The translations under genes and the position numbers were made by a program. Shown here piece after piece: positions 54,309 through 62,015 of a stretch of DNA of 64,000 bases. Within the stretch, counting starts at the first letter, position 1; the number at the start of each line of letters is the position of its first letter. This stretch comes from Arenicella chitinivorans. GTDB lineage: Bacteria; Pseudomonadota; Gammaproteobacteria; Arenicellales; Arenicellaceae. Below the pieces are notes generated by a model that ran no database searches, had not been told where the DNA came from, and saw nothing but the letters and a program-made list of their open reading frames with translations. Location of the stretch: the NCBI RefSeq assembly GCF_014651515.1, contig NZ_BMXA01000001.1:186001-250000 (forward strand), written 5' to 3'.

Positions 54309-55823
54309 TCAGGCGTTAACGCGGTTAATGTGTTTATTGGCCTCATTCTGCTGTGTGCTATAAAGACTGAGGGTCTCGCTGACGCCATTTTCCAATATCT
54401 GTGTAAACCAGTAGGTTAGCTCTTGGGTGAAGCGGGCGTTGATGATCAAGTCTTGGCCGAACACAGCTTGGACTTGTAATAGCGCATCCACCAGTGCGCT
54501 TGGGTCGCCCGTTACTTCATCAAATATCGCAGTGAACCGGTCGGCCATCGGGTCTTGAACCTCATACGGTTGGCCGCGCTCGTCCTCGCCCTTGAGATAT
54601 CTCAACCATGCCGCGATGGCAATGCAGGTTGCCGAAATGGGGCCTTCGTTTGCCAGGTGGTAACGCAAGGTACCAAGTAGGCGCTGTGGCACTTTCTGGC
54701 TTCCGTCCATCGCGATCTGGTAAGTACGATGTTGTAGCGCGCTGTTATCGTAGCGGTCTTGTAACTCCCGACGGTAAGCGTCAATATCCATTCCGGTTGG
54801 AAGGTGCAGCGACGTTGCGGCTTCTTGGCGCATGAAGTCGTCGACGTACTGGCGAAAAACCGGTTCTGCCATCACTTGGTGTACGTAATTGAAACCAGCG
54901 AGATACCCAAGGTAAGCAAGGGCGGAGTGACTGCCATTGAGCATACGTAATTTGGCGTCTTCGTAGGGGGCGACATCGGATACCATGGTGGCACCAGCGC
55001 GTTCCCAGCTAGGGCGCTCACCAGCAAAGCTGTCTTCAATAACCCATTGGGTGAAAGGTTCAGTTTGCAGCACGGCGGCATCGTCAAGACCAGTGCGTTG
55101 TGCGAATGCGAGTTTATCAGCCGCTTCCATCGCCGGTACAATCCGGTCTACCATGGAACTTGGGAAGCTCACATTCTGACCGATCCATTCAACTAAATTG
55201 ACGTCCACTAGGCCAGCGAACTTGGTGACAATTTTTTCTACAGTCTGACCGTTGGCAGGCAGGTTGTCACAACTCAATATGGTGATCGCCCCGGCGTCGG
55301 CGTCTCTGCGTGCTTGCAGCCCGGCAGCCAGGTAACCAATTGCGGATACAGGATGCGCAAGGTCTGCCAGGTCATGCTGTATGTCCGGGTGTGATTGGTT
55401 TAGCTCGCCCGTCGCAGGGTCGTGACAATAGCCTTTTTCAGTCACTGTCAATGACACAACTTGTGTTGATGGTTTGGCGATTGCCTGGATCACCGCTTGT
55501 GGGTTCTGTGGTGCAAACAAGACGCCAGCCACGCTGCCAATGACACGCGTGGTGGAACTGCTGCTGTCCTTGATCACAACTGAGTATAAGCCGTCTTGTG
55601 GATTGAGCTGGTCAGAAATGGTTTGGCTGCGCAGTGACACGCCAAGAATCCGCCAATCACCGGATTTCTGAGCCATCACATCATCGGTGTACACGGCCAT
55701 ATGGCAGCGGTGAAAGGCGCCAATGCCAAGGTGTACGATGCCAATATCGCGGGCTGTGTGGTCGTACTGTGGGCCCTGAACTCCGGTCGGTAAGTCGGCC
55801 AGAGCCTGATTCGTCAATTTCAT
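54309..55823 (-). CDS. uxuB: Hexuronate reductase of the UxuB (mannitol dehydrogenase) family
   Basis: A 504-residue polyol/uronate dehydrogenase. It shows IVHLGIGAFHRCHMAVYTDD for NAD, SLTVTEKGYCHDP, SFPSSMVDRIVP and the active-site KLRMLNGSHSALAYLGYL. The details match UxuB (fructuronate reductase) more than UxaB. The cluster instead pairs it with altronate dehydratase, so it may reduce tagaturonate here (see findings). It overlaps the uxaC stop by four bases and is the last gene of the pectin operon. Confidence 0.85.
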   Translation of the reverse strand: MKLTNQALADLPTGVQGPQYDHTARDIGIVHLGIGAFHRCHMAVYTDDVMAQKSGDWRILGVSLRSQTISDQLNPQDGLYSVVIKDSSSSTTRVIGSVAGVLFAPQNPQAVIQAIAKPSTQVVSLTVTEKGYCHDPATGELNQSHPDIQHDLADLAHPVSAIGYLAAGLQARRDADAGAITILSCDNLPANGQTVEKIVTKFAGLVDVNLVEWIGQNVSFPSSMVDRIVPAMEAADKLAFAQRTGLDDAAVLQTEPFTQWVIEDSFAGERPSWERAGATMVSDVAPYEDAKLRMLNGSHSALAYLGYLAGFNYVHQVMAEPVFRQYVDDFMRQEAATSLHLPTGMDIDAYRRELQDRYDNSALQHRTYQIAMDGSQKVPQRLLGTLRYHLANEGPISATCIAIAAWLRYLKGEDERGQPYEVQDPMADRFTAIFDEVTGDPSALVDALLQVQAVFGQDLIINARFTQELTYWFTQILENGVSETLSLYSTQQNEANKHINRVNA

Positions 55824-57244
55824 GACAGCTTGTATCCCTGTTTGGCGAAGTCATAGGCCAGTGCTGGTGCTAATTCCTCTGCTTCGTGCAGACGCAGTCT
55901 ACCCTCCGCGACCAGAGTCGCCAGGAATCGGCAATCCATGCGACGCGCAACGTCATGCCGGGCTGGAATAGAAAGGAAGGCGCGCGTGTCGTCATTGAAG
56001 CCAACGGTATTGTAAAATCCAGCTGATTCGGTCGCTTGCTGACGAAAGCGCAACATGCCCTCGGGGCTATCGTGGAACCACCATGGTGGACCTAGTTTTA
56101 AGCAAGGAAAGTGACCGGCAAGTGGTGCCAGCTCACGTGAATAAGTGGTCTCATCCAGCGTAAACAGAATGATATTTAGTTTGGTCTCATTCCCGTACTT
56201 GTTCAGCAGGGGGATCAAACCGTCTAGATAGTTGGTGGATGACGGCACATCAGCGCCTTTGTCGCGACCAAATTGTTCAAATACCTGTTGATTCACATTG
56301 CGTCGCGCGCCTGCGTGAATCTGCATGACCATGCCGTCTTCCAAGCTCATCCCAGCCATTTCAGTCAGCATCTGTGCGCGAAACAGTTCTTGTTCCGCGG
56401 CGGTGCTGTGACCGGATAAGCATTTGCTGAACAACGCTTCACACTCGCTGCGCGACAGATCGGCGGTGGCCGCCGTCGGGTGGCCGTGATCGGTGGCCGT
56501 GGCACCATGCTCGCGAAACGTTGCACGCCGTGCTCGCATGGCGTCTAAATAGCCCGTCCAGGTGGTGGTATCTTCACCGGTCAATTCGCCAAGTCGAGCA
56601 ACGTTATCAATGAAATCTTCACGTGACGGATCAATCGCATCATCTGGCCGGAACGTCGTAATGACGCGCTTTGCCCACTCCGTGCCGGCAATGGCACGAT
56701 GGTGAGGCAGCTCATCAATAGCGCCTTCGGTGGTTGCTATCAATTCGATGTTGAAGCGATCCAGCAGCGCGCGTGGTCGATAAGCATCGGTTTGCAGTTG
56801 TGCTGAAATATGATCGTAGAACGAATCGGCGGTTGCGGGGGAGAAGAGCTCGTTTAGGCCGAAAACCTCGTAAAAGACGTGGTCCATCCACATAGAGGAT
56901 GGCGTGCCCCGAAACAGATGGTAATTCTCTGCTAGGCAGTGCCATATTTTGCGCATGTCAGTTTCTACCGCACCGCCGTCAACGCGAGGTACCCCCAAGC
57001 TGGACATCGAGATCCCTTGCGAATACAGCATACGGAACAAATAATGATCTGGCACCAACAATAGTTTAGTGGCATCCGTGAAGCACTCGTTATTAGCAAA
57101 CCAGCTGGGGTCGGTATGACCATGAGGGCTGATTATCGGGCGATCTTTGATGGTGTTGTAGAGCTGGATTGCGATCTCGCGCGATGCGGAGTCCGCCGGA
57201 AACAGGCGGTTAGGGTCCAGTAGACTGTGCTTATTCGTCGTCAT
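55820..57244 (-). CDS. uxaC: Glucuronate/galacturonate isomerase
   Basis: A 474-residue TIM-barrel amidohydrolase-fold isomerase converting galacturonate to tagaturonate (or glucuronate to fructuronate). It contains the N-terminal PIISPHGHTDPSWF with the H-x-H, QIHAGARRNVNQQVFEQFGR and the C-terminal STPARHDVARR-type LSIPARHDVARRMDCR. Its length is full. It lies between uxaA and uxuB with one overlap and a 25-bp gap. Confidence 0.95.
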   Translation of the reverse strand: MTTNKHSLLDPNRLFPADSASREIAIQLYNTIKDRPIISPHGHTDPSWFANNECFTDATKLLLVPDHYLFRMLYSQGISMSSLGVPRVDGGAVETDMRKIWHCLAENYHLFRGTPSSMWMDHVFYEVFGLNELFSPATADSFYDHISAQLQTDAYRPRALLDRFNIELIATTEGAIDELPHHRAIAGTEWAKRVITTFRPDDAIDPSREDFIDNVARLGELTGEDTTTWTGYLDAMRARRATFREHGATATDHGHPTAATADLSRSECEALFSKCLSGHSTAAEQELFRAQMLTEMAGMSLEDGMVMQIHAGARRNVNQQVFEQFGRDKGADVPSSTNYLDGLIPLLNKYGNETKLNIILFTLDETTYSRELAPLAGHFPCLKLGPPWWFHDSPEGMLRFRQQATESAGFYNTVGFNDDTRAFLSIPARHDVARRMDCRFLATLVAEGRLRLHEAEELAPALAYDFAKQGYKLS

Positions 57245-57269
57245 TGTCTGTACTTAATTTTTTACTAAT

Positions 57270-58733
57270 TTATAGAGTGACACCGGTCTTCCATATCGCG
57301 ATTTCGCGGTAGTCATTGCGTTCATTGCATGCAGGTTTACCCGATGCAATGTCAAGGATGGTTTGCCAGAGCTGATCGGCTACATCTGGCAAAGGCGTGC
57401 CGTCGAGAATGGCACCGGCATTGAAGTCGATCCAGCGCGGTTTGCGTTCAGCTAAGCCGCTGTTGGATGCAATTTTGATGGTAGGTACTGGAAAACCCAG
57501 TGGCGTACCACGCCCAGTGGTGAACAGGATCAGGTTGGCCCCGGCCGCTGTCAGTGCGGTCGAGGACACGGCATCGTTACCGGGTGCTTGTAACAGCGTG
57601 AGCCCAGATTGTGTTGCACGTTCGCCGTAATCGATGACGTCGCGAACCACCGCCGATCCACCTTTCTGAATGGCGCCAAGTGACTTTTCTTCTAGCGTGG
57701 TGATGCCACCTGCGATATTCCCAGGCGAGGGGTTTTCCGACACCGGTTGATTATGCGCGGTAAAATAATCTTTAAATTGATTGATCAACTCAACGGTTTG
57801 CGCATAAACCTCTGCGTTTTCAGCTCGGTTCATTAATAGCTGCTCCGCGCCAAACATTTCAGGCACCTCGGTCAAGATGGCGCGGCCATCCAACGCCGTT
57901 ACGCGATCAGTCATCAGCCCCACTAAGGGATTGGCTGTGAGTCCTGAGAACGCATCGGAACCGCCGCACTTCATTCCCAAGGCGAGCTTGGAAGCAGGTA
58001 GGGTGGTGCGCTTATCCTGCGACATAATTTCCATCAGATCATGGATCGAACGCATGCCACTGGCTTCTTCATCCTCGACCTCTTGCGCGGTAAAAGAGCG
58101 AATCCGTTCATGAAAGATAGGATCAATGTCTTCCAGCAAGCGGCTTAGCTGATTGTTTTCACAGCCTAAACCGATGATGACCACGCCACCGGCATTCGGG
58201 TGGGCTGCCAGGGCGCTAATAATCTTTCGTGTGTAATCCAGATCGTCGCCCAGTTGACTGCAACCAAACGGATGTGAAAAAGCATGGATTCCTTCTACGC
58301 TGGCACTGGCCTCACATGCGCGTGCGACACGGGCGGCCGTGGCGTTCACGCAACCGACGGTGTTGAGCACCCAGATCTCGTTGCGGGTACCGGCTTGACC
58401 ATTGGCGCGCAAATACCCTTCAAATGTGTTGTTGGGGTCGCGCGCTAGTTCAGGCGCTGCTAGTGGTGCATAGTGATACTGGTCGCCACTGCGTAGTCCG
58501 GTTGTCAGGTTGTGGCTGTGCACATGCTCGCCGACTGCCACCGCTTGGGTGGCAATGCCGATGGGGTGACCGTATTTGGTGACGGCCTCATTGCGAGCAA
58601 TGGCACGCAGGGCGAATTTATGCCCCTTGGGAATAGCATGTCGAAGGGTGACGCCGAGGACTTGCGTCGCTGCATCCAAGTCGGTGAGCGCAACGCCAAC
58701 ATTGTCATTCGCGTGAACCTGCAATGCACTCAT
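57270..58733 (-). CDS. uxaA: Altronate dehydratase
   Basis: A 487-residue enzyme that dehydrates altronate to 2-keto-3-deoxygluconate with iron. It has both parts of the full-length family: an N-terminal SAF domain (about 1-90; GVTLRHAIPKGHKFAL, GEHVHSHNL) and the large C-terminal domain with HPFGCSQLGDDLDY, GLGCENNQL, GMKCGGSDAFSG and TTGRGTPLGFPVPTIKIASN. Its ATG overlaps the stop of the GH28 gene by four bases. Confidence 0.95.
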   Translation of the reverse strand: MSALQVHANDNVGVALTDLDAATQVLGVTLRHAIPKGHKFALRAIARNEAVTKYGHPIGIATQAVAVGEHVHSHNLTTGLRSGDQYHYAPLAAPELARDPNNTFEGYLRANGQAGTRNEIWVLNTVGCVNATAARVARACEASASVEGIHAFSHPFGCSQLGDDLDYTRKIISALAAHPNAGGVVIIGLGCENNQLSRLLEDIDPIFHERIRSFTAQEVEDEEASGMRSIHDLMEIMSQDKRTTLPASKLALGMKCGGSDAFSGLTANPLVGLMTDRVTALDGRAILTEVPEMFGAEQLLMNRAENAEVYAQTVELINQFKDYFTAHNQPVSENPSPGNIAGGITTLEEKSLGAIQKGGSAVVRDVIDYGERATQSGLTLLQAPGNDAVSSTALTAAGANLILFTTGRGTPLGFPVPTIKIASNSGLAERKPRWIDFNAGAILDGTPLPDVADQLWQTILDIASGKPACNERNDYREIAIWKTGVTL

Positions 58734-60166
58734 GCTGCGGGCTCCGTGGGAAGATCGCTCAGTGTTTCGATGTGGTGGCCGTCTACCTTCATGTTTTTCA
58801 ACGTGACACGACCGACATTTTCTACGATCGACGGTTTATCCGCATGGTCAATCGTCACATTCTCCAGTATCACGTCATTGATTTTTGCGTGCTCAAAACC
58901 GCGAACGTTCAAAATCCGCGACGCGTTTGCGCAATGGACATCCTGTATATGCACGTCGCGAACATCCGGCACATAATCACCAGACAATCCTTCTTCGTAG
59001 TAAAAGTTAATCAGTAACATGTCGCGCACGGTCCCAATATCTATATTGCGCACGTTGACATTGCGTACAAAACCACCACGCATGGCATTTGTCTTAATCC
59101 GGATGCTGCTCCACAACTCTGGGCTGCTCATCTGACAGTTTTCGACAAACACATTCTCAATACCGCCAGACAGCTCACTACCCATGACCACGCCGCCATG
59201 GCCGGCTTTCATATTGCAGTTCGCAACCACAATGTTTTTGGAAGGCTGGTTAATTCGACGGCCATCCGCGTTGCGGCCTGATTTGATGGCGATACAATCA
59301 TCGCCCGTGTCAAACAGGCAGTTTTCGATCAGCACGTCGGTACAACTTTCTGGGTTGCAACCATCATTATTCGGACCGTAGCTGTGGCAGGTGACCCCGC
59401 GTACGGTGATGTTCTTCGACAACACTGGATTGATAAGCCAGAACGGAGACTCTTTGATGGTCACGCCCTCGATCAAGATACGGTCGCATGCGTAAAACTG
59501 AATGAACGGTGGTCGCAGATAGGCTTCTTTTGCATACATGCGCTCGGCGACTGGTACACCGTTTTCGGCGTCGGTAAACAGTGCGGCCCGTGCGGGATGC
59601 TGGGTGTGTGGATTGTCCTCGGTTTCGGCCCATTTCCATGGCCACCAGGTCTTTTCATCAGCACTGCCATCCAGTGTTCCGCCGCCGGTTATGGCAATGT
59701 TGTGCTTGCCGTGGGCATAGATTAGGGGGGACAAGCCCATCAGTTCGACGCCTTCCCAGCGCGTCAGTACGGCAGGCAAATATCGATCTGGATCGGTGAC
59801 AAATTTCAGCGTCGCTTGGTTTGTAATGTGCAGGTCTATGTTGTTTTCAAGGTGAATGGGGCCGGTAATGAATATGCCTTCCGGGATCAATACACGACCA
59901 CCACCGGCATCGCTGGCGGCCTGAATCGCAGCCTGAATGGCCTCACTGCTGTCGTGTTGTCCGTCGCCGACTGCGCCAAACTCGCGTACGTCAAACGCTT
60001 GGTTTGGAATGGTTGGGGTCTGAATACGCTGGCGAATTTGCTTGGCCATGTGCCAAGCATCGGGTGAACGCGCAGGGTCAGGCCGCTGACATGCGCTCAG
60101 TAAGCTCGGTGCCAGCGATGTGACTGCGATCCCCTTTAGTAGTGTTCTTCTCGAAGTGTAGACCAT
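58730..60166 (-). CDS. Glycoside hydrolase family 28 (polygalacturonase-type) lipoprotein
   Basis: A 478-residue right-handed beta-helix enzyme. The N-terminus carries SRRTLLKG (twin-arginine-like) and the lipobox LLSAC (Cys26), so it is probably a Tat or Sec lipoprotein. GH28 catalytic motifs are GPNNDGCNPES (Asp about 268), TGDDCIAIKSGRN (Asp-Asp about 290), AGHGGVVMGSE (His about 323) and IRIKT. Such enzymes cut galacturonan or unsaturated oligogalacturonides, feeding uxaA, uxaC and uxuB. It is the first gene of that operon. The closest family type (endo, exo or rhamnogalacturonan) is not settled. Confidence 0.88.
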   Translation of the reverse strand: MVYTSRRTLLKGIAVTSLAPSLLSACQRPDPARSPDAWHMAKQIRQRIQTPTIPNQAFDVREFGAVGDGQHDSSEAIQAAIQAASDAGGGRVLIPEGIFITGPIHLENNIDLHITNQATLKFVTDPDRYLPAVLTRWEGVELMGLSPLIYAHGKHNIAITGGGTLDGSADEKTWWPWKWAETEDNPHTQHPARAALFTDAENGVPVAERMYAKEAYLRPPFIQFYACDRILIEGVTIKESPFWLINPVLSKNITVRGVTCHSYGPNNDGCNPESCTDVLIENCLFDTGDDCIAIKSGRNADGRRINQPSKNIVVANCNMKAGHGGVVMGSELSGGIENVFVENCQMSSPELWSSIRIKTNAMRGGFVRNVNVRNIDIGTVRDMLLINFYYEEGLSGDYVPDVRDVHIQDVHCANASRILNVRGFEHAKINDVILENVTIDHADKPSIVENVGRVTLKNMKVDGHHIETLSDLPTEPAA

Positions 60167-60220
60167 GATTTTAGCGGCTCTTCATTGAGGTTTGTGTGGT
60201 TCTTATTATGCTCGAGTGCA

Positions 60221-60249
60221 AGAATAGTCGGTTTTGCTACCGGTGGCAA
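60221..60249 (-). promoter_or_regulatory. Promoter of the GH28-uxa operon with LacI-type operator over the -35
   Basis: On the minus strand TTGCCA (60244-60249) and TATTCT (60221-60226) are spaced by exactly 17 bp, about 55 bp upstream of the GH28 start. The 16-bp palindrome of the LacI-type site (60234-60249) covers the -35 and most of the spacer, so bound repressor would block polymerase. Confidence 0.6.
60234..60249. promoter_or_regulatory. LacI-type operator site 1 (GH28-uxa promoter)
   Basis: TTGCTACCGGTGGCAA, a palindrome with one mismatched pair and a central CG-type step as LacI-family proteins prefer. Two related 16-mers lie upstream of the TonB receptor. It sits between the LacI gene and its probable target operon. 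Confidence 0.6.
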
Positions 60250-60364
60250 TATCTGTTGGCAAACTATTCTTAAGCCCACTTTGGAGGGCGGTGGCATGGA
60301 CTCTTGCTTACCTTGTTATGCGCTGAGGGCTCACTTGCGCCCAATCAAATGGATTTGTGGCGCT

Positions 60365-61393
60365 CTACAAGGAGCGCGTCGATGTGCGTTCGACAAGCTC
60401 GGGAACCAGGATAATGGACACGTCGGCTTCGTCATTGCGACCGTCAATGCTGGCAATCAGCTTGGTCGCGGCGTGCCGTGCCATGTCTTGTACTGGCCTG
60501 CGAATTGTGGTCAGTGGCGGCATGATTCGGGATGCCAGTATGCTGTCATCGAATCCAGCAACGGAGAGATCTCGCGGCACCTTGAGGCCCATATCTTGCG
60601 CTGCATTGATCGCGCCGACCGCCATTTCGTCGTTACTGGCGAAGATGACCGTCGGCGGGTTGGTATTGGCCATCAGTTTGCGAGTGCACTCAATGCCCGA
60701 TTCAAACGTGTACGCGCCAAGTGCGATCATGTCGTCGTCTGGTTTGCACCCATGTTTTTCTAATGCATCACAAAAACCTTCGAGCCGCTCTCGAGTTGAA
60801 CGCATGCGACGTGGCCCAGAAATGTATCCGATGCGGCGATGCCCGAGTTTCACCAGGTATTCTGCCATCGCTGCAGCTGCTGAGCGTTCATTGGAAATGA
60901 CTACGTGTCGAGCAGTGTCAAGCGCGATGGAAGCCAGACGAACGTAATTGACGTTCGCGCTGCCGAGCGCACCTGCGAGGTCGTTATTTTCGGAGATAGG
61001 CGGCAGGATGATGACCCCATCGAGTTTGGATCGATTTACAAAACTGACCGCTTCGTCAATGAGTGTGTCTGATTGCATGTCGCACGGGTGCACCACGAGT
61101 TCGTAGCCGAACTTGCGACAAATGCTGAGTACGCCGCGCTGTACATCGTTGATATACAGTGCGTCTGGGTTGTCGTAAATCATTCCCAGTAAATAGGAAC
61201 GCCTGGCCGCCAACCCGCGTGCCTGCGCATTCGGGCTATAGTTGAGGTCATCAATAATCTTCTGCACCTTGAGTCGCGTCGCCTTCCCGACCTTTGGGGA
61301 GTTGTTGATTACCCGAGATACCGTCCGTTTTGAAACACCGGAAAGCCGTGCTACGTCATTGATGGTTGCGCGTTGATCGTTGAACTCGTTCAT
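60365..61393 (-). CDS. LacI-family transcriptional regulator of the pectin/uronate locus
   Basis: A 342-residue LacI-family repressor. The N-terminal DNA-binding domain (ATINDVARLSGVSKRTVSRV followed by INNSPKVGKATR) includes the hinge helix region LNYSPNAQARGLAARRS. The periplasmic-binding-protein-like sensor (about 65-335) has VIILPPISENNDLAGAL and GYISGPRRM. Its target is likely the GH28-uxa operon and the TonB receptor, because three matching palindromes flank it. The effector would be a uronate or 2-keto-3-deoxygluconate, which is inference. A 6-bp GC-rich inverted repeat lies at its stop codon. Confidence 0.88.
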   Translation of the reverse strand: MNEFNDQRATINDVARLSGVSKRTVSRVINNSPKVGKATRLKVQKIIDDLNYSPNAQARGLAARRSYLLGMIYDNPDALYINDVQRGVLSICRKFGYELVVHPCDMQSDTLIDEAVSFVNRSKLDGVIILPPISENNDLAGALGSANVNYVRLASIALDTARHVVISNERSAAAAMAEYLVKLGHRRIGYISGPRRMRSTRERLEGFCDALEKHGCKPDDDMIALGAYTFESGIECTRKLMANTNPPTVIFASNDEMAVGAINAAQDMGLKVPRDLSVAGFDDSILASRIMPPLTTIRRPVQDMARHAATKLIASIDGRNDEADVSIILVPELVERTSTRSL

Positions 61394-61654
61394 ATGGTTT
61401 TACTTGTGCTGGGTTCTGTCGCAGTTATCGAGCTGAAGCTGTGATCAGTAAATCCGCTTATTAGAACACAGGCTTTCAGATTGCCATAGCATGACGGTAA
61501 GCTCAGTCGCCTTTTTGCCTGGGTGACGCAGATGTGGGGCATCGTGGTCGAGCATTAAGTTAGCTGGTGCTGGACCGCCGTCACGTTTCATTAATGTCAG
61601 AAACTCGGTTGTATCTAACAAGGTCGAAGACTTGATGAAGGGCATTCATAAGGT

Positions 61655-61670
61655 GTGCTACCGTTGGCAC
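61655..61670. promoter_or_regulatory. LacI-type operator site 2
   Basis: GTGCTACCGTTGGCAC, matching site 1 at 13 of 16 positions and having 7 of 8 symmetrical pairs. It lies 262 bp upstream of the LacI gene start, so it could serve autoregulation or looping to site 3. Confidence 0.55.
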
Positions 61671-61857
61671 ATTATGTCGTATAAATAGTGAGTATGGGTA
61701 AGTTTTTCTTTACATAGTTGCCAGCTTGTGAAGCAGAAGCTGGTATTGATATGTAGCGAGGTCGTGCAAAATCGCTCCAAGAAAACCTTTATTTTGCGAT
61801 AATTTGTCGTGAAGTCCGGCGACATTTGTTGGCGTACTCCAACTATTTGAATAAAAA

Positions 61858-61873
61858 TTGCCACCGATGGCAT
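61858..61873. promoter_or_regulatory. LacI-type operator site 3
   Basis: TTGCCACCGATGGCAT shares the core GCYACCGNTGGCA with sites 1 and 2. It lies 143 bp before the TonB receptor start and just upstream of the possible receptor -35, 203 bp from site 2. Confidence 0.55.
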
Positions 61874-62015
61874 TATTTGGTTGCAATTTTGTTGGAATTT
61901 GTGAATTATGTGCTTGGGCGCGGCCGAGAGGGGCGCGTCGGAATCGAAGAAGAGCGGAAAAATCCGCCCGCAAAACGCCAGAAAATTACCATAATAATTT
62001 CCAGAGGAGAAAAAA

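Larger units (their letters stand above)
61394..62015. other. Long intergenic region before the TonB receptor
   Basis: About 620 bp, AT-rich in its right half, between the LacI gene and the receptor (divergent). It holds two LacI-type palindromes (61655-61670 and 61858-61873), and a possible receptor promoter, TTGCAA at 61881 and AATTAT at 61904 with 17 bp between. The receptor leader is about 100 bp. No convincing gene was found; a 66-codon minus-strand frame (61445-61645) has no recognisable features. Confidence 0.5.

Noticed and set aside
61445-61645. 66-codon minus-strand frame just downstream of operator site 2
   Set aside because: No recognisable domain, no good ribosome site and an amino acid mix unlike its neighbours; its place near a palindrome is probably chance.
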